A DNA stretch of 59,553 nt from Gallionellales bacterium RIFCSPLOWO2_02_FULL_59_110 (GTDB lineage Bacteria > Pseudomonadota > Gammaproteobacteria > Burkholderiales > Gallionellaceae). The first letter of the stretch is position 1, and each line of letters begins with the position of its first letter. Location of the stretch: contig MGXA01000058.1 of the NCBI GenBank assembly GCA_001801215.1, forward strand, positions 1-59,553. Reading direction: 5' to 3'. Below are positions 9,362 to 17,705 of this stretch, in pieces. Made by a program: the position numbers and the translations under genes. Under the pieces are notes generated by a model. The model made no database searches. It was not told the origin of the DNA and worked only from the letters and a program-made list of their open reading frames with translations.

Positions 9362-11860
9362 TCAAGAATTTGCGTTGCGCAGAAATTCGATGAAATCTTT
9401 CTCTGGCAAGGGGCGGCTGTAGTAATAGCCCTGTATTTCTTCGCAGCCGGCCGCTTTGAGGAAAGCCAGTTGCTGTTCGGTTTCCACCCCTTCAGCGATG
9501 GCGCGTAGGCCAAGGTTCCTGGATAAGTTGATGATCGCGTGCGTGATAGCCTCATCGTCCGTGTCCTGGGTGACGCCGCGCACAAACGACTGGTCGATCT
9601 TGAGTTTGTCGATGGGAAAGCGCTTGAGATAACTCAGGGACGAATAGCCGGTGCCGAAATCGTCCAGCGACAGGCTGGTGCCCAGCAGATGGAATTCGTC
9701 CATCATGGAGATCGCGCTTTCGACATTCTGCATGATCATGCTTTCGGTGATTTCCAGTTCGAGAAAGCGCGCATCCAGTTCGTGGTGCGCCAATATCTCC
9801 GCCACCTGGCGCGGCAGCGCCGGGCGGAACTGTTTGGCGGAAATATTCACCGCCAGCTTGACGATGGGCAATCCGGCCTGCTGCCATTCCCTGTTGCGTG
9901 CGCAGACGGTTTCCAGAATCCACTCGCCGATGGGAATGATCAGCCCGGTTTCTTCCGCCAGCGGGATGAACGCGGCCGGCGGAACCATGCCCATCACGGG
10001 GTGGTTCCAGCGCAGCAGCACTTCCGCGCCGACGATTTTGCCGCTTTCCAGGTTCAGTTGCGGCTGGTAGTGAAGCACCAGTTCGTTCCGTTCCAGCGCG
10101 CGGCGCAGGTTGTTCTCCAGATTGAGGCGTTCCAGGGCGCGCTTGTTCATGCCGGGCGAGAAAAACAAATAGCCGTCATGAGTTTCGCCCTGTTTGACGC
10201 GCTCCATTGCAATGTCTGCGTTTTTGATCAGGGTTTCCGCATCGTCGCCGTCGTCGGGGTAGACGCTGATGCCGATGCTTGCGGAGATTTGCAGTTCATG
10301 CCCTTCGGTTATGATGGGGATGGTCAGGCTGGCGAGGATTTTTTGCGCGACGATGGAGGCATCTTCGTGTTTGGCGATATTCACCAGGGTTACGATAAAT
10401 TCGTCGCCGCCAATGCGGGCAATAATATCCTCATCGCGCAGGCCGGCAAGCAGCCGTCCGGCGATTTCCTTGAGCAGGGTGTCGCCGTACGCGTGACCGA
10501 GCGAATCGTTGATCTGCTTGAAGCGGTTGAGGTTGACGAACAGGATCGCGCCATGCGTTTTGTTGCGCCGCGCCTCGAGCAGGGCCTGGCGCAGCAGGGT
10601 ATGCAGCCTGCTGCGGTTCGGCAGGCCGGTGAGCACATCGTGATAAGCCAGGCGGTAGATTTGCTGTTCGGCATTCTTGCGCTCGGTCAGGTCGGTAAAG
10701 ACCGAGAAGTAATGGGTAATCGCCCCATCCTTGTTGCGCACTCCGCTGATCGACAGCCACACCGGAAAATTCTCGCCGTTCTTGCGCCTGTTCCACAGCT
10801 CGCCGATCCAGTGTCCGTTATCGGCGATCGAGGCATTCATTTCGTCGTAAAACGTCCGGTCATGCAGCCCCGATTTCAGCATCGAGGGAAACTGCCCGAC
10901 AGCCTCGTGCGCTTCGTAGCCGGTGATCTTGGTGAAGGAACGGTTCACCGAAAGAATGCGCTTGGCCACATCGGTGACGATGATGCCCTCGTCGCTGTAT
11001 TCGAAGATCGCCGCTTGCAGGCGTAACTCCGCTTCCGCCTGAAGACGCTCGGTAATATCCATCAGATAGCCGAGAATCGCGGTGGGGTTGCCCTGCGCAT
11101 CATACGACAGCGAAAGGCTCAGGCTGGCCCAGAACACCTCGCCGGATTTTTTGCGCCGCCTGACCACCATCTCCTGCCTGCCGTGTTCGAGGAAATCCTC
11201 ATGAAACAAGGCATTTTCATCATCATCCTCGCCCGCATACAGGAACAGGATGTTTTTTCCTATCGCCTCATCGGCGCTGTAACCGAACTGTTGCTCCGCC
11301 CCCTTGTTCCATCCGGTGATGTAGCCGTTCAAATCCATGGAAATGACGGAATTGTGGATCTGGTCGAGGATCTGCTGCTGCCGCGCCAGCGTATCTTCGC
11401 TGGCCAGCAGGTCGCGCTTGCGCTCGTCGAGCTCTAAACGGTTAAGCAGGGTTATTGAGGTCAATTCAGCCAGTGCCTGCAAAGTCGGTTGGACATCCAA
11501 TGGCGCCCGCACGCACAGTACGCCAAACACTTCGCCCTGGGCAAGCAAAGGGCAGCCCAGTCTTATAGGTTCGTTTGCATGGCTGTCGGCCGGCAAACAG
11601 GCTGCCCGGCGGTCACGTTCGGCTTGTTCCGTCAAACCGCGCCAGCCCTCCGGCAACTTGTGCCGGTCAGCCAGATAGGCCGCCCGCCCGGTGAGATGGC
11701 AATAAACCTCGGGCCAGTCGAAAACTTCCCTGATCGCTTCCAAGAGCGCTCGCGTGAAATCCCTTTCGCCTGCGTGCAGCACGCTGTGCACGATGCTGCC
11801 CGCCACGGCACAAGCATGGCGGTCAGCGGCACTGGGAGCGGGGGCGGCCTGCAGTGTCAT
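9362..11860 (-). CDS. GAF-PAS-PAS-GGDEF-EAL cyclic-di-GMP turnover protein
   Basis: The 832-residue protein has, in order, a GAF-like N-terminal domain, two PAS/PAC modules (second around MLKSGLHDRTFYDEM), a GGDEF domain and an EAL domain. The cyclase site is intact (RIGGDEF) and an I-site RDED sits five residues before it, so product inhibition is likely. In the EAL domain the signature reads EVL, with later motifs present (NISAKQF, ITESMI, DDFGTGYSSL, KIDQSFV), so phosphodiesterase activity is plausible. No membrane helix is seen, so it is cytoplasmic. The ATG chosen (11860) overlaps the TGA of the upstream HDOD gene by four bases (ATGA), indicating translational coupling. Confidence 0.9.
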   Translation of the reverse strand: MTLQAAPAPSAADRHACAVAGSIVHSVLHAGERDFTRALLEAIREVFDWPEVYCHLTGRAAYLADRHKLPEGWRGLTEQAERDRRAACLPADSHANEPIRLGCPLLAQGEVFGVLCVRAPLDVQPTLQALAELTSITLLNRLELDERKRDLLASEDTLARQQQILDQIHNSVISMDLNGYITGWNKGAEQQFGYSADEAIGKNILFLYAGEDDDENALFHEDFLEHGRQEMVVRRRKKSGEVFWASLSLSLSYDAQGNPTAILGYLMDITERLQAEAELRLQAAIFEYSDEGIIVTDVAKRILSVNRSFTKITGYEAHEAVGQFPSMLKSGLHDRTFYDEMNASIADNGHWIGELWNRRKNGENFPVWLSISGVRNKDGAITHYFSVFTDLTERKNAEQQIYRLAYHDVLTGLPNRSRLHTLLRQALLEARRNKTHGAILFVNLNRFKQINDSLGHAYGDTLLKEIAGRLLAGLRDEDIIARIGGDEFIVTLVNIAKHEDASIVAQKILASLTIPIITEGHELQISASIGISVYPDDGDDAETLIKNADIAMERVKQGETHDGYLFFSPGMNKRALERLNLENNLRRALERNELVLHYQPQLNLESGKIVGAEVLLRWNHPVMGMVPPAAFIPLAEETGLIIPIGEWILETVCARNREWQQAGLPIVKLAVNISAKQFRPALPRQVAEILAHHELDARFLELEITESMIMQNVESAISMMDEFHLLGTSLSLDDFGTGYSSLSYLKRFPIDKLKIDQSFVRGVTQDTDDEAITHAIINLSRNLGLRAIAEGVETEQQLAFLKAAGCEEIQGYYYSRPLPEKDFIEFLRNANS

Positions 11861-13038
11861 TTGGAGTTGGCGATTTTCAAAGCCCAGAAAATGGCGTCGA
11901 GCTGGGAGCGGCTCAGCGTTTCGGGCGCTATGCCCAGATTGGGCAGCAGTTGTCGCACCACGGTAAGGTTGCGTTGTTCGGTCGCGCACACCAGGTCGAG
12001 CAGGGCGCCCAGCCGTCCTTTGCGTTCGAGCAATGCCTCTTCAACCGGCTGCGGCAGGGAAACCGATTCGAGCAGTTCCGCCAGCGGAGTCTCCATCAGG
12101 ATATCCAGCACGGAAAACACCCCCGCCATGAAGGCCTCTTCCCGGTCGGTTTTTTCGTTGCCTTCCTGGGACAGGAGTTCCATTATCCTGCCCCGCTCGG
12201 CGGCGCGCTGCATCAGGATGTCGGGGCTGTCGCCGTTTTCCTTGCGCAGGGAGAACATCAGCAGTTGCAACCAGCGCTGCAACTGGCGCCGCCCCAATAC
12301 CATGATAGCCTGGGCGAAACTGGTAATTTCCTTGCGGATGCCGGAAGAGGCGGAATTGACCAGGCGCAATAATCCGAAGGCCAGCTTCGGGTCGAGCTTG
12401 AAAACCTCCTCCATGGTCGCCGTATCCGCGTCGGCGGCAACCAGGGAGAGCAGGCGCATCAGCGGCACGCGGGAAGCGTCTTTCGGTTTGCCCCCGTATT
12501 CCGGAGTGTCCAGCCCGCCGAAGGTGAAGTAACTGAACCCCGTTGCGGCGCACCATTTGAACAGTTCCAGCGAGCCGATGCCAAGGATAAGCAGTTTTGC
12601 TCCGGAGCGGCTGGCCTCCAGCAAGGTTTTTTCGCCAAACGATGTGCGCGCGGTGGCGGCATCGAAGACATGCACGGCGATCATGTCGCGGGAAAGTCCG
12701 GGTGGAACGTTCAGGCCGTTTACCGCCAGGCGTATTTTCTTGTCGTGCCAGGCGCGGAAGAGGGCCATGCTCGCGTCGGCCGACAGGAAGTTCTCGCTGA
12801 GCACGGCCACCAGCCTGGATGACGGAAAAGGCAGTTGCAGCGGTTGCTTGCATGCTCCCAGAACATCGGCGCCCACAAAAAATAATTTGCCGTCGATCTC
12901 ATCGATTGCCAGCGCCGCGCCGCTCATCTGGCCAAAAAATTCCTGCGGCACGTCTATCGTCGTGTCCGTCTCCAGGCTCACGCCCACCCACGCGAGATGG
13001 CGATCGTAAACCGGGTACCACAATCCGATGGTTGACAT
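11857..13038 (-). CDS. HDOD-domain signalling protein with degenerate EAL-like N-terminus
   Basis: The 393-residue protein matches the YuxH-like EAL-HDOD layout. Residues 1-190 resemble a degenerate EAL barrel beginning with GLWYPVYDRHLAWVGV and lacking the catalytic motif, and residues about 195-390 form an HDOD helical domain (DPKLAFGLLRLVNSASSGI). HDOD proteins usually work as scaffolds in c-di-GMP or stress signalling rather than as enzymes. Its stop overlaps the start of the downstream GGDEF/EAL gene, so the two products are made together and may act as a pair. Confidence 0.85.
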   Translation of the reverse strand: MSTIGLWYPVYDRHLAWVGVSLETDTTIDVPQEFFGQMSGAALAIDEIDGKLFFVGADVLGACKQPLQLPFPSSRLVAVLSENFLSADASMALFRAWHDKKIRLAVNGLNVPPGLSRDMIAVHVFDAATARTSFGEKTLLEASRSGAKLLILGIGSLELFKWCAATGFSYFTFGGLDTPEYGGKPKDASRVPLMRLLSLVAADADTATMEEVFKLDPKLAFGLLRLVNSASSGIRKEITSFAQAIMVLGRRQLQRWLQLLMFSLRKENGDSPDILMQRAAERGRIMELLSQEGNEKTDREEAFMAGVFSVLDILMETPLAELLESVSLPQPVEEALLERKGRLGALLDLVCATEQRNLTVVRQLLPNLGIAPETLSRSQLDAIFWALKIANSK

Positions 13039-13250
13039 GATTAAAATACCCCTGAAAAAATCACCGTCCCGGAATTTTAACGGGGCGGGTCGGTCGCATG
13101 ATCCATATTGCGCAGACAGTATTCTATATCAGCGTGCGGTGTATGGTTCAGCCTTGTCCAATGGCACGCGAGCCCGAACGAAGCCGCCTCGTTTATGCTG
13201 GCGAACCTGCCGCACGCAAGACAAAGCAAAACAGGATATTCATGATTCGA

Positions 13251-13300
13251 TTGACAGCAGAACGCCCGTTCTCTATTATGCAAAGAACGTTCGTTCTGTA
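13251..13300 (+). promoter_or_regulatory. lexA promoter with two non-canonical LexA operators
   Basis: A near-consensus sigma-70 promoter (TTGACA at 13251-13256, 17-base spacer, TATTAT at 13274-13279) is covered by two palindromes, AGAACGCCCGTTCT at 13259-13272 and AGAACGTTCGTTCT at 13284-13297, with centres 25 bp apart. Both match GAAC-N4-GTTC, the LexA site reported for Sideroxydans lithotrophicus and allied Nitrosomonadales instead of the usual CTGT-N8-ACAG. One site fills the -35/-10 spacer and the other covers the expected transcription start, so LexA binding should block the polymerase. Confidence 0.88.
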
Positions 13301-13311
13301 CAGGTGATGCC

Positions 13312-13926
13312 ATGACTGATTTTGATTCTCCCGCGCCCGAGTCCAACCCCAGAGACGCCGAATATCTGGCCAAGCTGCAAGACTATTACGCCGAGTGGAA
13401 AAGTATCCCTTCCTACGCTTCGCTGTGCGAGGTATTCGGCATCGCTTCCAAGTCCTGGGTTAAAGCGATTCTGGACCGGCTCGGCAAAGCCGGCTTCATC
13501 GAGCGCACGCCGGACGGCATGTGGATTCCGACAAGCCAGTTTTTCGCCCGCCCATTCGCCGAATCGTCCGTTCAGGCAGGAATGCCGGTGTCGGTGACGG
13601 CGACCCAGGGCAAGTATTTCGTCATCGACGAGTTGCTGATCGAAACCCCGTCCCTGACCACGATCATTCCGGTCAAGGGCGATTCGATGATCGATGCGGG
13701 CATCCATGACGGCGATCTTGCCGTGGTGGAAAAACGCCTGTCCGCGAATGTCGGCGATATCGTGGTGGCCATCGTCGACAACGAATTCACCCTGAAGACA
13801 TTAGGCCGCGAACGCGGCAAGTTTGTCCTGTGCCCGGCCAATCCCGCCTATCCGGTGATCCGCCCGAACGACACGCTGGAGATATTCGGCGTGCTGATCG
13901 GCCTGATCCGCAAGTACCGGAAGTAA
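13312..13926 (+). CDS. lexA: LexA-type SOS repressor (non-canonical beta-proteobacterial type)
   Basis: The 204-residue protein has an N-terminal helix-turn-helix-like region (about 15-65) and a C-terminal S24 autoprotease domain. The self-cleavage bond is predicted at Ala89-Gly90 (VQAG), with nucleophile Ser125 (KGDSM) and general base Lys162, 37 residues apart as in E. coli LexA. It is the first gene of the lexA-umuD-umuC operon and very likely represses its own promoter through the two upstream palindromes. The AGGTGA ribosome site fits the ATG at 13312. Whether it is the only LexA of the genome cannot be seen here. Confidence 0.9.
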   Translation: MTDFDSPAPESNPRDAEYLAKLQDYYAEWKSIPSYASLCEVFGIASKSWVKAILDRLGKAGFIERTPDGMWIPTSQFFARPFAESSVQAGMPVSVTATQGKYFVIDELLIETPSLTTIIPVKGDSMIDAGIHDGDLAVVEKRLSANVGDIVVAIVDNEFTLKTLGRERGKFVLCPANPAYPVIRPNDTLEIFGVLIGLIRKYRK

Positions 13927-13930
13927 TGCC

Positions 13931-14401
13931 ATGCAGCAAGCCAATCTCAGCTTTGGCCGCCGTGCCACGCCTTCCGCCCTGCTGTCTCTGACGCATCCGA
14001 ACAAGGAATTCCTGCAACGTCACGGAGCGCTGTTGCGCCGGGCAATTCCGGCGGGCTTTCCGTCGCCGGCCGACGATTACGTCGAGCGCCGCCTGAACCT
14101 CGACGAGCATCTGATCGAGCATAAGGACTCCACCTTTTTCATGCGGGTGGCGGGCGATTCCATGCGCGGCGTGGGCATCTCCGACGGCGACCTGCTGGTG
14201 GTGGACAGGTCATTGCCGGCCATGGACGGCTGTGTGGTGATTGCCGTGGTGGATGGTGAATTCACCGTCAAGCAATTGCGCTTCACTCCGAACGGGCCGG
14301 TGCTCCATGCCGCCCATCCCGACTATCCGGATATTCCGGTCGGGCCGGAACAGGATTTCTCTATCTGGGGTGTGGTGAAATGGAGCATCCATAAAGTCTG
14401 A
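13931..14401 (+). CDS. umuD: UmuD, DNA polymerase V accessory subunit
   Basis: This 156-residue S24-family protein starts four bases after the lexA stop. It has the predicted self-cleavage bond Ala41-Gly42 (IPAGFPSP), catalytic Ser77 (AGDSM) and Lys114 (EFTVKQLRF), 37 residues apart. After RecA-stimulated self-cleavage UmuD' joins UmuC to form the translesion polymerase Pol V. Its N-terminal arm is about 17 residues longer than in E. coli UmuD. Operon position between lexA and umuC supports the call. Confidence 0.92.
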   Translation: MQQANLSFGRRATPSALLSLTHPNKEFLQRHGALLRRAIPAGFPSPADDYVERRLNLDEHLIEHKDSTFFMRVAGDSMRGVGISDGDLLVVDRSLPAMDGCVVIAVVDGEFTVKQLRFTPNGPVLHAAHPDYPDIPVGPEQDFSIWGVVKWSIHKV

Positions 14402-14431
14402 ATGGGCTCATGTTCCAGCGGGTGAACAGCC

Positions 14432-15706
14432 GTGCCGCTTGCTCTTGTCGATTGCAACAATTTCTATGTTTCCTGCGAACGGGTGTTCAACCCCAGGCTG
14501 GAAGGCAAGCCCGTCGTGGTGCTCTCCAACAACGATGGTTGCGTTGTTGCCCGATCCGACGAAGTCAAGGCGATGGGGGTGAAGATGGGCGAGCCCTGGT
14601 TCAAGCTGGAGAAACTCGCCAGGCAACGCGGCATCATTGCGCTGTCCAGCAATTACACCCTCTATGGCGATATGTCGGCGCGGGTGATGTCGATCCTGGC
14701 TACGTTCTCGCCCAGGCAGGAGGTTTATTCCATCGACGAATGCTTCATTGACCTGGACGGCTTCACACCTGAAACCATAGCCGACTATGGGCAAACGATC
14801 CGCAAGACCATAAGACGCAATGTCGGCATTCCGGTGTGCGTCGGCATTGCCGGCACCAAGACCCTCGCCAAGCTGGCTAACCACTGCGCCAAGAAGGGGC
14901 TGGCAGGACGGGACGGCGTATGCGACTTCGGGCGGACGGATGATGCGGAGCTCGGTAAATTGTTTGCCGGCATCCCCGTTGCGGAGGTTTGGGGCATTGG
15001 CAGCAAAATTGCCGAAAAGCTGCTTGCGATGGGAATCCGGACGACCTGGGAGTTGCGGGTTGCCAATCCGGGCAAAATTCGCCGGCAGTTTTCGGTCGCG
15101 GTCGAGCGTACCGTCAAGGAACTCAACGGCGTTCCCTGCATAGAGCTGGACGCCGCCGGCACGCCCCGGCAGCAGATCATAGTGTCCAGATCATTCGGGC
15201 GGGAAGTGTCCAGCCTCGATGACTTGGCCGAATCAGTGGCTTACTTCGCAACGAGTGCGGCGGAAAAACTCCGCGAGGATGGCTCCGTGGCTGCAAGCGT
15301 CTGCGTATTCATCCAGACCAATCCGTTCAAGGAAAAAGCTCCCCAATGCCAGCGCTCGATCATTGTTCCCATGGAACAGCCTGCGGACGATACCGCGAGG
15401 CTGGTCAGCGCCGCCATACGGGGGCTGAAAACAATCTATCGCACAGGCTTCGGCTACAAGAAGAGCGGGGTGCTGCTGATGGGATTGCAACCCAAAGGAA
15501 CGATCCAGGCCATGCTGTTCGATGACCCGGTCGAGCAGGCCAAGTCTGCCAGGCTGATGCAGGTCATGGACAGCATTAACCGCCGTATGGGGCCGGGGAG
15601 CATGACTGTTGCTGCCTCTGGAACCAGAAAACACTGGGCGATGCGCAGGGATCGGAAGTCGCCGAACTATACGACTGAGTGGGGCGAACTGCCGGTGGCA
15701 GGGTGA
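14432..15706 (+). CDS. umuC: UmuC, Y-family translesion DNA polymerase V catalytic subunit
   Basis: The 424-residue protein begins with the Y-family motif [16 protein letters not shown] (metal-binding Asp), continues with [12 protein letters not shown] and [12 protein letters not shown] (catalytic Asp-Glu), then the helix-hairpin-helix thumb around [11 protein letters not shown] and the little-finger domain. The start codon is GTG at 14432, 30 bases after umuD. Co-transcription with lexA and umuD places it under SOS control. The gene ends next to remains of a toxin-antitoxin pair on the other strand. Confidence 0.94.
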   Translation: MPLALVDCNNFYVSCERVFNPRLEGKPVVVLSNNDGCVVARSDEVKAMGVKMGEPWFKLEKLARQRGIIALSSNYTLYGDMSARVMSILATFSPRQEVYSIDECFIDLDGFTPETIADYGQTIRKTIRRNVGIPVCVGIAGTKTLAKLANHCAKKGLAGRDGVCDFGRTDDAELGKLFAGIPVAEVWGIGSKIAEKLLAMGIRTTWELRVANPGKIRRQFSVAVERTVKELNGVPCIELDAAGTPRQQIIVSRSFGREVSSLDDLAESVAYFATSAAEKLREDGSVAASVCVFIQTNPFKEKAPQCQRSIIVPMEQPADDTARLVSAAIRGLKTIYRTGFGYKKSGVLLMGLQPKGTIQAMLFDDPVEQAKSARLMQVMDSINRRMGPGSMTVAASGTRKHWAMRRDRKSPNYTTEWGELPVAG

Positions 15707-15726
15707 CTGGAAAACCGGGATGTGCC

Positions 15727-15776
15727 ACTCCGCTTCCGTCAGCGCCGCCAGGTAGTCATTTTTAGTGCAGTTCCAT
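15727..15776 (-). pseudogene. remnant of a HigA-type antitoxin gene (N-terminus only)
   Basis: Just after the HigB-like stop, a GAGG site leads to an ATG at 15776-15774 and the start MELH, then a stop; a single-base shift restores KNDYLAALTEAE, which resembles the N-termini of HigA antitoxins. The rest is missing: the frame runs into the end of umuC. It appears to be a frameshifted, truncated antitoxin gene. Confidence 0.5.
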
Positions 15777-15786
15777 TTCGGGTTCC

Positions 15787-16068
15787 TCAAATCGTTTCAA
15801 CGTTGATCTTGCCGCACTGGCGATGGCTGCCGATGAAGCGGGCAAACATCTGCCCACGGTCATAATGCACAGCTACTACCAGGCGGTAGGCATTGCCCTT
15901 AATGTTGAACTTGGCATTCCGGTAAGCCGCCTTGATGTCCGCCGGTGTTTGCCAGTCCGCCCGGCTTGCCTCGGCATACCATACCCGCAACGGCGTTTCG
16001 GCATCCCGCTGCCTAAATCTTTGTAGGCTCTCTTGTACGTGGGTACTCCGGATACACCGTTCGGCCAC
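15787..16068 (-). pseudogene. HigB-like toxin, probably decaying
   Basis: The frame of up to 93 codons contains LRVWYAEASRADWQTPAD, FNIKGNAYRLVVAVHYDRG and FARFIGSH, hallmarks of the HigB mRNA-interferase family. Compared with what I know of the family, it lacks the residues normally between the first helix and AETPL, and a short strand (usually like RVVFN) before the GNAYRLV segment. The N-terminal residues before QRFRQRD do not resemble HigB. With the truncated antitoxin after it, the pair looks dead, though a short functional toxin cannot be excluded. Confidence 0.55.
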
Positions 16069-16155
16069 ACTTTTTCGCGTTGGTTCATGTCCGCTGCGCT
16101 AACACCGGGCAGCCCCGCTTTCCCCATGAACCGCATGGGGGACGGTGATGCTCGT

Positions 16156-16461
16156 TCAGGCTGCGATTAGCTCGGCGCGCCGCACCTTCGGCTTGAAGCT
16201 CTTGCGTGCTTGCCACAGGTCGTAGGATGCCTGCTCCGCCAGCCATACATCCGCCCGCCCGCCATTTTCCACACCCAGCCATTGCTCGATGCGCAAGGCC
16301 ATTTCCGGCGAGATTGCGGCGCGTCCATTCAGCACGCGCGAAAGCGCCGCACGGGTCACGCCAAGCTGCGCGGCGGCATCGGTGACGGACAATCCCAAGG
16401 CGGGCAATACATCTTCCCGCAGAGTTTCGCCGGGGTGCGGCGGGTTGTGCATTTTGCTCAT
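16156..16461 (-). CDS. higA: HigA-family antitoxin (XRE-type helix-turn-helix)
   Basis: The 101-residue protein begins MSKMHNPPHPGETLREDVLP, the typical HigA/VapI start, followed by an XRE helix-turn-helix (LSVTDAAAQLGVTRAALSRV) and a C-terminal toxin-binding tail. It follows the higB toxin gene by 13 bases on the same strand; toxin-first order is characteristic of higBA. HigA neutralises HigB and represses the shared promoter. I chose the ATG at 16461 because family members start there; a longer in-frame start would run back into the toxin gene. Confidence 0.92.
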   Translation of the reverse strand: MSKMHNPPHPGETLREDVLPALGLSVTDAAAQLGVTRAALSRVLNGRAAISPEMALRIEQWLGVENGGRADVWLAEQASYDLWQARKSFKPKVRRAELIAA

Positions 16462-16474
16462 GTTCAATTTCCTT

Positions 16475-16753
16475 TCAGTGGTAATCCTGGTAATCCACCA
16501 GCACGGCATCCTTGCCCTCAAAGGTGAAGGTCATCCACCAGCTCGCATTGACCCATACCGCATAATGCCCGGACAGATCGCCGCCCAAGGGGTGCAGCTT
16601 CCAGCCGGGGAGGTTCATGTCCGCTGCGCTGCTGGCCTCATCCAGCCGCCGCAGTTGCCGCTTGAGTTTGGGCGCATGGCTGGGTTGTATGCCCGCCTTG
16701 CTGCCTGTCTCGAAGAACCTTTGCAGTCCCTTATGCCGGAATGTTTTAATCAT
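16475..16753 (-). CDS. higB: HigB/RelE-type toxin
   Basis: The 92-residue protein (starting MIKTFRHKGLQRFFETGSKA, later LHPLGGDLSGHYAVWVN and WWMTFTFEGKDA) matches the proteic-killer/HigB branch of the RelE superfamily, ribosome-dependent mRNA interferases. It appears full length and is paired with an intact antitoxin gene, so the module is likely functional. Its ATG is preceded by a promoter-like sequence in the 30 bases upstream. Confidence 0.9.
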   Translation of the reverse strand: MIKTFRHKGLQRFFETGSKAGIQPSHAPKLKRQLRRLDEASSAADMNLPGWKLHPLGGDLSGHYAVWVNASWWMTFTFEGKDAVLVDYQDYH

Positions 16754-16760
16754 GGCTAAC

Positions 16761-16787
16761 TGTATAGCGTAGCGTTCCGCACGTCAA
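16761..16787 (-). promoter_or_regulatory. probable higBA promoter
   Basis: On the minus strand TTGACG (16787-16782) and TATACA (16766-16761) are separated by 15 bases, ending 7 bases before the higB start codon. Spacing is short for sigma-70. HigA would be expected to bind here. Confidence 0.4.
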
Positions 16788-16899
16788 GCGGATTTTGCCG
16801 CTTTTCTCCCGGTGCCGCCGGTCGCCCCAGTGATTTCCAATACCACACGCTCCACAGCCTTGGTGGCGGCAATACGTTCCTCGGTCATTGCGGCGTGGG

Positions 16900-17088
16900 C
16901 ATACCCTCGCAGCTTTTGAGTCCGCCTTCGATTTCGCGCAAAGAGTGCGCCCTGCCAAGCTGGCAGAACAACATGGCGACGAACTGGCTCCAGCTCGACA
17001 GCCCCTTGCTGCGGTGCTCCGCCTTGGTTTCTTTGACGTGGCGCTCGAAATCGGTGCGCGGAATTAGCTTGAGTATTTGGCTGAACAT
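16900..17088 (-). pseudogene. IS4-type transposase remnant (DUF4372 N-terminal domain)
   Basis: About 62 residues from MFSQILKLIPRTDFERHV through LSSWSQFVAMLFCQLGRA to LREIEGGLKSCEG match the N-terminal DUF4372 region of IS4-family transposases. Then the reading frame ends in unrelated sequence; the catalytic DDE part is absent. Downstream, 16784-16893 encodes a short unrelated tail (AAMTEERIAATKAVERVVLE) that I cannot place. This is an inactive leftover of a larger insertion sequence. Confidence 0.7.
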
Positions 17089-17177
17089 GCTGCATGATGC
17101 TTTCACGTTGGGTCTCCTTCGGTCAATGTGATGGTGGGTTTGGCGATTCACCAATACATTACACATGAGGATGACCT

Positions 17178-17290
17178 AAGGACGCGCTGATTTATTCGGT
17201 TTCGTCGTTCCCGCGAAGGCGGGAACCCAGTTAAGTAAAGGCACTGGATCCCCGCCTTCGCGGGGATGACGAATAAATCAGCGCCTTCCT
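17178..17290. repeat. palindromic repeat, copy 1 (GCGCTGATTTATTCG ends)
   Basis: Inverted ends GCGCTGATTTATTCG and CGAATAAATCAGCGC enclose a GAAGGCGGGAACC / CCCGCCTTCGCGGGG core. A second, partly deleted copy lies at 56281-56361. It has no coding capacity, so it is a dispersed REP/MITE-like element. Confidence 0.75.
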
Positions 17291-17292
17291 AG

Positions 17293-17532
17293 CAGCCTAT
17301 CTGACTTAAAGGGAATCGGCTGCAAATCCGCCTGGCCGGGCCATATTTCACCGCTTTTTTGGCCAATAGAACGACTATTGACCTGCAAAACCGGCAAGTG
17401 GGGTAAGCAGGCATTTCGCCGCAAGGCGAAAGCTCGCAAAATCTGTCCTCGCCCAGCCGATTTTGCGAGCAGCCGCTGCGCGGCTTGCCTGCTTGACCCG
17501 CTTCGCTTCGATTCTTCAAGTCAGACAGGCTG
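17293..17532. mobile_element. 240-bp MITE flanked by CTAG
   Basis: The ends CAGCCTATCTGACTT (17293-17307) and AAGTCAGACAGGCTG (17518-17532) are inverted repeats with one mismatch. Both sides are flanked by CTAG (17289-17292 and 17533-17536), which looks like a 4-bp target duplication of the type made by IS5-family transposases. No transposase is encoded. The left CTAG overlaps the end of the neighbouring palindromic repeat, so one element appears to have inserted beside the other. Confidence 0.7.
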
Positions 17533-17550
17533 CTAGAAAAAAGCAATTGT

Positions 17551-17656
17551 CCGCAGATTACACAACAAGCAACTTGAGCTTGCTGATCTATCTTTTGGGT
17601 GAAGCGATATTTGCCAACAACTCTCTGAAAATCTGCGTTAATCTGCGAAATATGCG
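17551..17656. repeat. GCAGATTA/TAATCTGC inverted repeat, copy 1
   Basis: The left arm CCGCAGATTACAC and right arm AATCTGCGTTAATCTGCG face each other about 65 bp apart. A more complete copy lies at 27946-28050. Confidence 0.5.
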
Positions 17657-17705
17657 GATTGAACTAAGGTTTTTAGGATGGTTACGTTTTCACCGGGAGG
17701 CGCAT

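Noticed and set aside
13294-13303. CTGTACAG just before the lexA start as a canonical SOS box
   Set aside because: The canonical beta/gamma site is CTGT-N8-ACAG; here the half-sites abut with no spacer, and two well-formed GAAC-N4-GTTC palindromes explain the regulation better.
16784-16893. short frame ending AAMTEERIAATKAVERVVLE... as a gene
   Set aside because: It has no ribosome site, abuts the broken end of a transposase fragment and overlaps the higBA promoter; it is likely a fragment of something lost.
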